Origin: DATBDN01 sp036269895
Lineage (GTDB): Bacteria; Actinomycetota; Thermoleophilia; Solirubrobacterales; Thermoleophilaceae
Assembly (NCBI GenBank): GCA_036269895.1
Contig: DATBDN010000087.1
Span: forward strand, 1-40,188
Reading direction: 5' to 3'
DNA: 40,188 nucleotides
How positions within the stretch are numbered: the stretch's first letter is position 1; each line of letters begins with the position of its first letter. The notes below the pieces were generated by a model. It did not search any database and was not told the DNA's origin. It worked only from the letters and a program-made list of their open reading frames with translations. Made by a program: the position numbers and the translations under genes. This document shows positions 7,630 through 13,942 of this stretch, in pieces.

Positions 7630-7764
7630 ATGCAGAACGAGTTGGTCAAGCGCCTGATGTGGAGCGGCCTGCTCGCAGGGCTGGGTGCGCTCGCAACGAT
7701 CGCAACCACACGCTTGGCGACCGCTATCTGGGTAAGACTCTTCGACGAGGATCCACCGGAGTGA
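7630..7764 (+). CDS. Small membrane protein (44 aa), DUF4235-like
   Basis: The short protein starts MQNELVKRLMWSGLL and has one hydrophobic stretch (residues about 10-35) rich in small residues, then an acidic tail ending LFDEDPPE. It looks like a single-pass membrane protein and loosely resembles the short DUF4235 proteins of Actinomycetota. GTG 7618 is an alternative start giving four more residues. It is followed immediately by another small membrane protein (ATG overlapping TGA at 7764), then by the Holin-X and DUF3618 genes, so the four appear to be one transcription unit. No function can be assigned. Confidence 0.55.
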   Translation: MQNELVKRLMWSGLLAGLGALATIATTRLATAIWVRLFDEDPPE

Positions 7765-7955
7765 TGGAAGCCAGCGAGCACGGCACAACCACGAGCGCAG
7801 GAAGCAACGGCACGGGCGGGGGCCAGTCACCGTGGGCGGCGCACGCCGCGGCCGCCACCAGCGAACGCCCCGAACTGCCCGTGATCGCCGCCTTCGTCGG
7901 CGGCTTCGTCTTCGCGAGACTGCTCAAGGCCTTCGGGGGCGGCGATGACGACTGA
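7764..7955 (+). CDS. Small single-pass membrane protein (63 aa)
   Basis: The first 40 residues are low-complexity and polar (HGTTTSAGSNGTGGG). The C-terminus has one hydrophobic segment, LPVIAAFVGGFVFARLLKAFGGG, followed by three Asp. The start ATG overlaps the preceding stop by one base, and the 3' end overlaps the Holin-X gene by 11 bases. I do not recognise a named family. Context suggests a component of the small membrane-protein cluster, perhaps helping to recruit or space its neighbours at the membrane. Confidence 0.55.
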   Translation: MEASEHGTTTSAGSNGTGGGQSPWAAHAAAATSERPELPVIAAFVGGFVFARLLKAFGGGDDD

Positions 7956-8361
7956 CGACGGCCCCACCGCTGAGAAGTCACTGAGCGACGTCGTCGGCGA
8001 CGTCTCGACCAAGGCGTCACTGCTCGTCCGCGAGGAGATCGAGCTCGCGAAGACCGAGATCGCGGAGAAGGCGAAGTCGCTCGCGCGCGGCAGCGCGGTC
8101 GCGGTGGTCGCGGGCATCATGCTCGTCTTCGGGCTGATCTATTTGTTCGAGGCCGTCGCGTGGTTCCTCAACGACATCTTCGGCACCGTGAACAGCAGCC
8201 CGTGGCTCGGCTTCATCATCGTGTTCGGGTTCCTGCTGATCATCGCCGCCATCGCGGGGCTCATCGGCATCCGCTGGATCAAGCGGGGCGCGCCGCCCAC
8301 GCCTGACCTCGCGATCGAAGAGGCAAAGCGCACCCGCGCCGAACTCCTGGAGCAAAACTGA
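7945..8361 (+). CDS. Actinobacterial Holin-X / phage holin family protein
   Basis: The 138-residue protein fits the putative actinobacterial Holin-X family (holin superfamily III, formerly DUF1469). An amphipathic N-terminus contains LVREEIELAKTEIAEKAKSLARG, followed by two long transmembrane helices (residues about 50-75 and 90-112) and a charged tail. Despite the name, these are chromosomal housekeeping genes in Actinomycetota and do not indicate a prophage. Here the gene sits between a small membrane protein and a DUF3618 gene, its usual company. The role is unknown; envelope organisation is a reasonable guess. Confidence 0.82.
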   Translation: MTTDDGPTAEKSLSDVVGDVSTKASLLVREEIELAKTEIAEKAKSLARGSAVAVVAGIMLVFGLIYLFEAVAWFLNDIFGTVNSSPWLGFIIVFGFLLIIAAIAGLIGIRWIKRGAPPTPDLAIEEAKRTRAELLEQN

Positions 8362-8585
8362 TGCCGCAGCCACGAACGTCCTCAGAGATCCGCGCCTCGA
8401 TAGAGGAGACCCGCCGCGAGCTCGAGTTCTCGGTCAACGACCTCCAGTCGAAGGTCAAGGAACTGACCGACTGGCGGACGAAGCTCGCGCGGAACCAGCA
8501 GAAGGCGATCATCGGCGCGGCGGTCGCCGGCTTCGTCATCGGCGGCGGCATCGCCGCGACCATCGGGCTCTTCCGCCGCCGCTAG
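8361..8585 (+). CDS. DUF3618 domain-containing protein
   Basis: This 74-residue protein has the DUF3618 layout. An N-terminal RTSSEIRASIEETRREL helix is followed by a heptad-like charged region. A glycine-rich transmembrane helix (IIGAAVAGFVIGGGIAATIGLF) precedes a short Arg-rich end. The ATG overlaps the TGA of the Holin-X gene by one base. DUF3618 proteins commonly accompany Holin-X genes in Actinomycetota, and their function is not established. Confidence 0.85.
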   Translation: MPQPRTSSEIRASIEETRRELEFSVNDLQSKVKELTDWRTKLARNQQKAIIGAAVAGFVIGGGIAATIGLFRRR

Positions 8586-8641
8586 GCGTCCGCTTCGCCT
8601 CGTCCCACGCCGAGCGCGGTCCTTCCGCCGCTGGCGACCTC

Positions 8642-8647
8642 TACGCT
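8642..8647 (+). promoter_or_regulatory. Candidate leaderless -10 box TACGCT
   Basis: TACGCT lies 6 bases before the GTG start at 8654, in the 68-base gap after the DUF3618 gene. No Shine-Dalgarno sequence is present. The TAnnnT-to-start spacing matches other gene starts in this window and fits a leaderless transcript. Confidence 0.4.
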
Positions 8648-8653
8648 CCGGCG

Positions 8654-9709
8654 GTGTCCAACAGGACCGTTGCGCGCATCATCTTCGTCGCGATTGCGAT
8701 CGTCGCTGCGCTCTATTTCCTGTACCTGATCCGCAACGTTCTCGGGATGCTGTTCATCGCCGCCTTCCTGGCGGTCGCGCTCGGGCCGGTGGTGGAGGTC
8801 TTCGTCCGCCGCCTCAGACTCAAGCGCAGCATGGCGATCCTGCTGACGTACCTGCTGCTCCTTGCGACGGTGTTCGGGCTCGGCCTCCTGGTCGTGCCAC
8901 CGATCGTCAACGGCGTGAACGACTTCGTCGGCAACGTGCCGCACTACGTGAAGGACCTGCGGAACTCGAAGACGTTCCGCAAGTACGACGACAGGTACAA
9001 GATCACGCCGAAGCTCGATCAGCAGGCTAAGAAGCTGCCATCGCACCTGTCGGAAGCGGCGAGCGGGCTCAGGGACGTGACCGTCGGGGTCTTCGGGACG
9101 ATCGTCCAGCTCGTCACGATCCTGGTGATGGCGTTCTTCCTGTTATTGGACGGGAGACGAATGCTCGAATTCGTGTTCAGAGAGGTCGGCCCGGAGCACG
9201 GCGAGCGCTTCGGGCGGATCAGCGAGGACGTTTACCGCGCGGTCGGCGGCTACGTCGCCGGCAACCTCTTGATCTCCGTCATCGCCGGCGTCAGCTCCTA
9301 CATCGTGATGTCGCTGCTGAACATTCCGTTCGCCGTCCCGCTCGCGGTGCTGGTCGGGTTCTTCGACCTGATCCCATTGGTCGGTTCCACCATCGCGGGC
9401 GCCGTGGTCGGGATCGTCGCGGCGATCGTCGGGTTCCCGGGGAAGCTGATCATCTGGGTGATCTTCCTGATCGTCTACCAGCAGTTCGAGAACAACCTGA
9501 TCCAGCCCGTCGTGTACCGGCGCACGGTTGCGATCCACCCGCTGATCGTGATCGTGGCTGTACTGATCGGCGCTTCGCTCCTGGGCGTCCTGGGTGCGCT
9601 GCTCGCGATCCCGATCGCAGCAACAGTCCAGATCGTCGTCAAGGAGCTGTGGCAGTACCGCCGCGAGCGGCTGCTGCCCGAGGGCAACACGCTGGCGTCG
9701 GAGGCCTAG
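8654..9709 (+). CDS. AI-2E family transporter (PerM-like membrane protein)
   Basis: The 351-residue polytopic protein has the AI-2E/UPF0118 (PerM) layout. Two or three N-terminal helices come first, then a polar middle segment (residues about 95-150). The C-terminal helical block contains the family motif VGFFDLIPLVGSTIAG and QQFENNLIQPVVYRR. Members export small molecules or act as sodium/proton antiporters; the name does not prove quorum-signal transport. GTG 8654 is the only start that keeps the first membrane helix. The gene ends 4 bases before the stop of the convergent DegV gene. Confidence 0.9.
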   Translation: MSNRTVARIIFVAIAIVAALYFLYLIRNVLGMLFIAAFLAVALGPVVEVFVRRLRLKRSMAILLTYLLLLATVFGLGLLVVPPIVNGVNDFVGNVPHYVKDLRNSKTFRKYDDRYKITPKLDQQAKKLPSHLSEAASGLRDVTVGVFGTIVQLVTILVMAFFLLLDGRRMLEFVFREVGPEHGERFGRISEDVYRAVGGYVAGNLLISVIAGVSSYIVMSLLNIPFAVPLAVLVGFFDLIPLVGSTIAGAVVGIVAAIVGFPGKLIIWVIFLIVYQQFENNLIQPVVYRRTVAIHPLIVIVAVLIGASLLGVLGALLAIPIAATVQIVVKELWQYRRERLLPEGNTLASEA

Positions 9710-9713
9710 GAGC

Positions 9714-10571
9714 CTAGGTCAGAAGCCGCGCCGGCAGGGCGCCGAGCCCGAGCAGGCCCGGCCCGGTGTGCGCGCCGACCACAGCGCCAATCTCGGAGCA
9801 GAAGAGCGGCTCGGTGCCGAACACCTCGCGGGCGTGGTCGGCCAGCCGCTCCGCCAGCTCCGGCGAGCGCACGTGCTGGACAATCCAGGCGTCCGCCCCC
9901 GACGCGTGGCGCTGCCGGGCGTAGTCGACGAGCCGCTCGAACGCCCGCTCGGTCGTGCGCACACGCTCGACGGGCATCATCTGGCCGTCCTCCATCGTCA
10001 GGATCGGCTTCACACGCAGCGTGGACCCGACCCATGCGCTTGCCGCGCCGATCCGGCCGCTCCGGCGCAGGAACTCGAGCGTGTCTAGCGCGAACCACAT
10101 CTTGAGCTCCGCCTTAGCCTGGTCGGCGACCGCCAGCACGCGTTCCGGGCCGTCCCCATGGGCCGCGCGCCGCGCAGCCGCGATCGCGATCGCGCCCAGC
10201 CCACCGCCGGCGCTCTGCGAATCGACCACGTGGATACGATCCTCGGCTCCGAGCCGGCGGGCGGCCTCCGAGGCAGCCCGGACCGTGTGCGAGATCAAGC
10301 CCGAGCTGTGGATGGAGACGATCGCGTCGGAGCTGGGCAACAGCTTCTCGTACGCAGCCACGAAGTCCTCGGTGGTTGGGTGCGAAGTTGTGGGCAGCTT
10401 CTCCACCGAGCGGATCTCCTCAAAGAACGCGTCGAGGTCGATCTCACTCTCCGGCGAACGCCGCCCATCACCGAAGCAGACGTACTGCTGCAGCATGACC
10501 AAACCATTCGCCTCTGCAAGCTGCTTCGGCACGTACGCATTCGAATCGGATACGACGGCCACTCCCCCCAC
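9714..10571 (-). CDS. DegV family (fatty acid-binding) protein
   Basis: The protein has the DegV fold signatures: VAVVSDSNAYVP at the N-terminus, TTSHPTTEDF (the Ser/Thr region that contacts the lipid carboxylate), IHSSGLISHTVRAA and VVDSQSAGGGLG. DegV/FakB proteins bind a fatty acid and, with FakA, present it for phosphorylation; no fakA is visible here. I chose GTG 10571 (285 residues), which gives an MGGVAVVSDS-like start typical of the family. It also lies 8 bases after a TAGTCT box. GTG 10562 and a longer reading to 10616 are possible, but the latter would overlap the patatin gene's start. It is divergent from that phospholipase-like gene, which suggests a shared lipid theme. Confidence 0.88.
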   Translation of the reverse strand: MGGVAVVSDSNAYVPKQLAEANGLVMLQQYVCFGDGRRSPESEIDLDAFFEEIRSVEKLPTTSHPTTEDFVAAYEKLLPSSDAIVSIHSSGLISHTVRAASEAARRLGAEDRIHVVDSQSAGGGLGAIAIAAARRAAHGDGPERVLAVADQAKAELKMWFALDTLEFLRRSGRIGAASAWVGSTLRVKPILTMEDGQMMPVERVRTTERAFERLVDYARQRHASGADAWIVQHVRSPELAERLADHAREVFGTEPLFCSEIGAVVGAHTGPGLLGLGALPARLLT

Positions 10572-10579
10572 GGCGCGGC

Positions 10580-10589
10580 AGACTACTCT
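10580..10589. promoter_or_regulatory. Overlapping bidirectional -10 boxes
   Basis: AGACTACTCT reads TACTCT on the forward strand (10584-10589) and TAGTCT on the reverse strand (10580-10585). Each is exactly 8 bases from the start codon it would serve: GTG 10598 for patatin and GTG 10571 for degV. The gap between the two genes is only 26 bases, and neither gene has a Shine-Dalgarno sequence. The symmetry suggests one shared pair of leaderless promoters that cannot fire simultaneously. Confidence 0.5.
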
Positions 10590-10597
10590 GCGCGATC

Positions 10598-11476
10598 GTG
10601 GCCGGTAAGACCGCATTCATTTTCGCGGGCGGTGCGTCCCGCGGCGCATACCAAGCTGGGTGCCTGAAGCGCCTCGAGGAGGAGGGCATAACCCCCGACC
10701 TGATCATCGGGTCCTCGATTGGGGTGTGCAACTCGCTCGTCTACGTTTCCGGCGGCGCGGAGGCGCTGTGGGGGTTCTGGTCCCGCGCCGTCTCGCTCCC
10801 GCGCGTGTTCACGCCGTCGCTGCGCCACAACCCGCTGTTCGGCAACTCGTTCTTCTCGATGGACGCGCTCGTCTCGATGGTCGAGAAGGAGGTCGACATC
10901 GACGCCTGCTTCCGCTCCGACGTCGAGCTGACCTACATCGTCGCCAACCTCTCGGAGGGTCGCGAGGAGCTGCGGGGCAACCGCACCGAGCCGGACGTCG
11001 AACGCTTCCGCACGGTGACGCGCATGGGCTACTCGATCCCGATCCTGCATCCCCTGATCGAGCTCGACGGTGACCTGTACGCCGACGGCGGCTTCCTCTG
11101 GAATGTCCCGTTCGAGTACGCCGAGGAGTGGGGCGCGGATGACGTCTACATCCTCTCGGTGATCCCGTCGGAGCTGCCGCGCGCCGAGTCGCTGCGCTTC
11201 ATTCCCCAGGTCGCGCAGCGCATGTACGACGTCTTCTGGCGCACGTTTGGGAACTCGTCCTACCTGGAGAAGCGGCTGGAGGAGGGGCGCTACCACGGAA
11301 TCCGCGTGACCGTGCTCGAGCCACTGCCGCAGACGGGGATGTTCGATCCGCTCGGGATGGTGAACGCGCACCCGGGAAAGTCGAAGCGCTTCCTGCTGGA
11401 GGGCTATCGCGACACCGACCGCGCCCTGCGCAGGCGCGAGCCGCGCACCGGCCGCGTCAAGGGCGCGCAGCCGTGA
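10598..11476 (+). CDS. Patatin-like phospholipase
   Basis: The 292-residue protein has all patatin landmarks. These are the oxyanion GGASRG at residues 11-16, the nucleophile elbow GSSIG with Ser40, and the DGG motif with Asp163, giving the Ser-Asp dyad of this lipid acyl hydrolase family. There is no signal peptide, so it probably acts on the cytoplasmic side of the membrane. It is divergent from a fatty acid-binding DegV protein, which could handle the fatty acids it releases. GTG 10598 follows a TACTCT box by 8 bases. The stop overlaps the next gene in a GTGA junction. Confidence 0.9.
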   Translation: MAGKTAFIFAGGASRGAYQAGCLKRLEEEGITPDLIIGSSIGVCNSLVYVSGGAEALWGFWSRAVSLPRVFTPSLRHNPLFGNSFFSMDALVSMVEKEVDIDACFRSDVELTYIVANLSEGREELRGNRTEPDVERFRTVTRMGYSIPILHPLIELDGDLYADGGFLWNVPFEYAEEWGADDVYILSVIPSELPRAESLRFIPQVAQRMYDVFWRTFGNSSYLEKRLEEGRYHGIRVTVLEPLPQTGMFDPLGMVNAHPGKSKRFLLEGYRDTDRALRRREPRTGRVKGAQP

Positions 11477-11727
11477 TCCTCTACCGCTGCAGCATGCCGA
11501 CGAACTGGCTGTGCCGCTGCGGCACCGTGGCGCGGCGGCTGAACAGCCTTGGGGTCGACTACGAACAGGTCCGCGTGCCGCAGAGGCGCTCGCAGCGGAT
11601 CGAAATCGAGGAGCTGACGGGCCAGAACTGGGTGCCGGTGCTGGTGGATGGCGAGGAGGTCATCCACGACTCGCATCGGATCCTCGACTATCTGCGGATG
11701 CGCGCCGAAGCGCGCGATGCGGCTTAG
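11473..11727 (+). CDS. Thioredoxin-fold protein, GST N-terminal domain-like
   Basis: The 84-residue protein consists only of a thioredoxin-like domain of the glutathione S-transferase N-terminal type: LYRCSMPTNWLCRCG at the first strand-helix, WVPVLVDGEEVIHDSHRILDYL with the cis-Pro loop, and no GST C-terminal helical domain. The Cys at position 6 sits where glutaredoxins carry their active Cys, but the CxxC is not canonical. The GTG start overlaps the patatin stop (GTGA). Its stop shares TTAG (11724-11727) with the convergent grxD stop. Redox partner and substrate are unknown. Confidence 0.7.
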   Translation: MILYRCSMPTNWLCRCGTVARRLNSLGVDYEQVRVPQRRSQRIEIEELTGQNWVPVLVDGEEVIHDSHRILDYLRMRAEARDAA

Positions 11728-12137
11728 TCGCCCAGACGATTCTCGAGATGCATCGGCGCAGCCTGCGTCGCCGGCTCCACCGACGGCGGCTCCGGCTCCA
11801 CGTCCTCGGGCTGCTCGACCCCGAGCAGCTCAGCCAGCTCGCCGGTCTCGTACATCTCGCTGACGATGTCGCAGCCACCGACCAGCTTCCCGTTGACGAA
11901 CAGCTGCGGGATGGTCGGCCAGTCGGAGATCGCCGCCAGCTGCTCGCGGATACGCGGGTCGGGGAGGATGTCCATGGCGGCGTAGCGGACGCCAAGCGTG
12001 TTGAGCGCGCCCGAGGTGCGCATCGAGAAGCCGCAGCGGGGAGCGTCGGGCGTGCCCTTCATGAAGAGCATCACCTCGTTCTCGGCGATGGCCTGCTCGA
12101 GGAACCTGCGGATCTCGTCGTTCGTGGTGGTGCTCAC
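11724..12137 (-). CDS. grxD: Monothiol glutaredoxin, Grx4 family
   Basis: This 137-residue protein has the monothiol CGFS active site at Cys35-Ser38. It also has the glutathione- and iron-sulfur-binding features of Grx4 proteins: MKGTPDAP before the active site, WPTIPQLFVNG with the cis-Pro, and GGCDI. Such proteins hold a bridging [2Fe-2S] cluster and pass it to acceptors, often as heterodimers with BolA. An acidic Pro/Glu-rich tail of about 30 residues after LLGVEQPEDV extends past the usual end. The GTG start overlaps the bolA stop (GTGA at 12134-12137), so the two are co-translated. Confidence 0.93.
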   Translation of the reverse strand: MSTTTNDEIRRFLEQAIAENEVMLFMKGTPDAPRCGFSMRTSGALNTLGVRYAAMDILPDPRIREQLAAISDWPTIPQLFVNGKLVGGCDIVSEMYETGELAELLGVEQPEDVEPEPPSVEPATQAAPMHLENRLGD

Positions 12138-12373
12138 TGGGAACCTCCCGGCGTCGAAGTCTTGAGCGACAGGGCGTGGATCGGACCGCCGATCTCGTTG
12201 CCGAACACTTCGTAGACGAGCCTGTGCTGCTCGATCCGCGAGAGCCCCTGGAAGCGATCCGAGACCACCTCGGCACGGAAATGGTCACCGCCGCCGTTCA
12301 GGTCGTCGACCTTGACGTCGGCGCCGGGCAGGGCCTGCTCGATCCGCTGCTTGAGCTCATCCGTAGTCGGCAC
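12134..12373 (-). CDS. bolA: BolA family protein
   Basis: This 79-residue protein matches BolA/YrbA in size. It has the helix LKQRIEQALPGADVKVDDL, then GGGDHFRAEVVSDRFQG with the conserved His. The signature FxGLSRIEQHRLVYEVFG is followed by GPIHALSLKT. BolA pairs with monothiol Grx to form a [2Fe-2S] complex, and here the grxD gene follows directly with a 4-base overlap. GTG 12373 is the start that gives the normal length. A TAACCT box lies 10 bases upstream, and no Shine-Dalgarno is present. The gene is divergent from the IscA/ErpA-type gene across a 40-base gap. Confidence 0.9.
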   Translation of the reverse strand: MPTTDELKQRIEQALPGADVKVDDLNGGGDHFRAEVVSDRFQGLSRIEQHRLVYEVFGNEIGGPIHALSLKTSTPGGSQ

Positions 12374-12383
12374 TGTTTTGAAG

Positions 12384-12403
12384 AGGTTAGCCGTGGCTAG
12401 TAT
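12384..12403. promoter_or_regulatory. Divergent -10 boxes and small palindrome between bolA and the IscA/ErpA gene
   Basis: On the reverse strand TAACCT (12384-12389) lies 10 bases before the bolA GTG. On the forward strand TAGTAT (12398-12403) lies 10 bases before the ATG at 12414. Between them TAGCC (12388-12392) and GGCTA (12395-12399) form an inverted repeat with a 2-base spacer, overlapping both boxes. One regulator bound there could control both iron-sulfur transcripts. The bases are seen; the function is inference. Confidence 0.4.
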
Positions 12404-12413
12404 TTGACTAACG

Positions 12414-12761
12414 ATGGTGACGCTCACTGAGATCGCAGCCGAAAAGGTGCGTGGATTCTTGTCAGGGCAGGACACAGCCGGGCTGCGGGTAGGGGTCCGC
12501 GGCGGCGGCTGCTCAGGCTTCCAGTACGCGCTTGCCCTGGACGAGCCGAAGGCTGAGGACCAGATCTTCGACGTCGACGGGATCAGGGTCATCGTCGACG
12601 AGGCCAGCCTTCACTATGTCGATGGCTCCGAGGTCGACTACACCGAGTCGCTCATGGGCAGCGGCTTCCAGGTGAACAACCCGAACGTCGTCGCCTCGTG
12701 CGGCTGCGGCTCGAGCTTCCGCATCGCGGAGGAAGAGCCGAGCTGCGGCGCCTCCGTCTAG
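12414..12761 (+). CDS. erpA: HesB/IscA/ErpA family iron-sulfur cluster assembly protein
   Basis: This 115-residue A-type carrier has the three conserved cysteines: Cys33 in RGGGCSGF, and Cys96 and Cys98 in SCGCGSSF. The N-terminal LTEIAAEKVRGFL helix and the SLHYVDGSEVDY segment are typical. These proteins bind an iron-sulfur cluster and deliver it to apo-enzymes. A short extra tail holds one more Cys (Cys111). It is divergent from bolA-grxD, so three cluster-trafficking genes sit together. No Shine-Dalgarno is seen; TAGTAT 10 bases upstream suggests a leaderless mRNA. The stop shares CTAG (12758-12761) with the convergent protease gene. ErpA versus IscA cannot be decided from sequence alone. 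Confidence 0.9.
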   Translation: MVTLTEIAAEKVRGFLSGQDTAGLRVGVRGGGCSGFQYALALDEPKAEDQIFDVDGIRVIVDEASLHYVDGSEVDYTESLMGSGFQVNNPNVVASCGCGSSFRIAEEEPSCGASV

Positions 12762-13942
12762 GGCTTCCAGGCGTACGTCATCCGGATCCGGTCGAGGATC
12801 GTCGGGTGCCCGTCCTCGAAGAGGTGCTCGATCGCCGGTGGATCGGGCCGTGACTTCGCCGTGATCGCGAGCAGCTTCAGCGCGGACCGCTGCGCAGCGG
12901 GGTCGCGCGTCGCATTCAGGCCGACCCAATCGGCCTCGGTTTCGTAGCGGCGGACGAACGCGTTCTCCAGCGGCGTGGTCAGGATGCTGAGCACCGTCAG
13001 CACGAGGATCGCCAGGGGGACCGCGCCCGGCTCGAACATGCCGCCCCGCCGCTGCGTCGCGACAGCGATCACGCACGCCAGCGGGATCGCGAACAGCGCG
13101 AAGAGGGCTATGCCCTTGACGATGTGGTCGCGCTTCAGGTGCGCCAGCTCGTGCGCTATGACCGGCCGGATCTCGCGGATGGTGAACGGCTTGCGGATGA
13201 GCGTGTCCCACAGGACGACGTGCTTCGTCACCCCGATGCCCGTCGCCTCGGCATTCGGCGCGGTCGTGAACTGGTGCACTTCCTCGACTGACACCGTCAC
13301 CCCGTTCACGCGCTCGACCGTCGCCAAGTGCGCCGCAGCCACCCGCAGGTCGTGCCGGTGGAGCTTGCCCAGGTCCGGCATGAGGTACGGCGAGACGAAC
13401 GCAAACAAAAGCGCCAAGCCGCTGAAGACCACGCCACCGGGGATCCACCACGTCCTCCGGAACGGGCGCGCGAGCGCCATGACGATCGCGATCGCGGCGC
13501 AGACGAACAGGAACTGCCCGCCGAGCGCAAACCACGAGTCGATCGCGTACTCGATCACCCCGACCTTCGAGACGCCGTGCCGACGCTCCCACCAGACGCC
13601 GGCGAGCCCGAACGGGAGCTGCGCCATCCATACGAACGCGAACGCGAGCATGCCGAGCAGCAATCCGGTGCCGATGCGGCCCGCGGCAGACTCCTTCGTG
13701 AAGCGCTGCCAGTTGCGCGTATAGACGACGAGCACCGCGACAACGGCCACCTGCGCGAGCAGGCCCTCAACGACAAGGAAGCGCTCGAAGCTTGTCGCAT
13801 CGGCAAGCTGCTTCGGCGTGAACCAGCGGTGGACGTCGACTGGCGGCAGATGGAGGCCTGCCGGGACCGTCGTCTGCCACAGCCGGGTGGCGACGTAAAC
13901 CCATGCGGCTGCCGCGACCAGCAGGAGGGCGAGGCGCTTCAG
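12758..13942 (-). CDS. M48 family metallopeptidase (STE24/CAAX protease-like)
   Basis: The protein has the M48 zinc motif HELAH (His264, Glu265, His268) in the sequence PVIAHELAHLKRDH. The third-ligand region ETEADWVGL is downstream, and about six hydrophobic helices surround them. The N-terminal region (RLALLLVAAAAWVYVATRLW, then LHLPPVDVHRWF and FERFL) matches STE24-like integral membrane proteases. No ATG, GTG or TTG keeps this region without running far into the upstream gene. The best start is CTG 13942, overlapping the upstream TGA as CTGA, which gives 394 residues. It is the last gene of a four-gene operon with an L,D-transpeptidase. The family is secure; the start codon is inferred. 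Confidence 0.85.
   Translation of the reverse strand: MKRLALLLVAAAAWVYVATRLWQTTVPAGLHLPPVDVHRWFTPKQLADATSFERFLVVEGLLAQVAVVAVLVVYTRNWQRFTKESAAGRIGTGLLLGMLAFAFVWMAQLPFGLAGVWWERRHGVSKVGVIEYAIDSWFALGGQFLFVCAAIAIVMALARPFRRTWWIPGGVVFSGLALLFAFVSPYLMPDLGKLHRHDLRVAAAHLATVERVNGVTVSVEEVHQFTTAPNAEATGIGVTKHVVLWDTLIRKPFTIREIRPVIAHELAHLKRDHIVKGIALFALFAIPLACVIAVATQRRGGMFEPGAVPLAILVLTVLSILTTPLENAFVRRYETEADWVGLNATRDPAAQRSALKLLAITAKSRPDPPAIEHLFEDGHPTILDRIRMTYAWKP

Noticed and set aside
7945..8361. Prophage signal from a holin gene
   Set aside because: Holin-X proteins are chromosomal in Actinomycetota, and no integrase, capsid, terminase or lysin gene is nearby.
9694..9717. Terminator between the AI-2E transporter and degV genes
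   Set aside because: Two CCTAGG repeats are present, but they form no convincing stem and no T-run follows.
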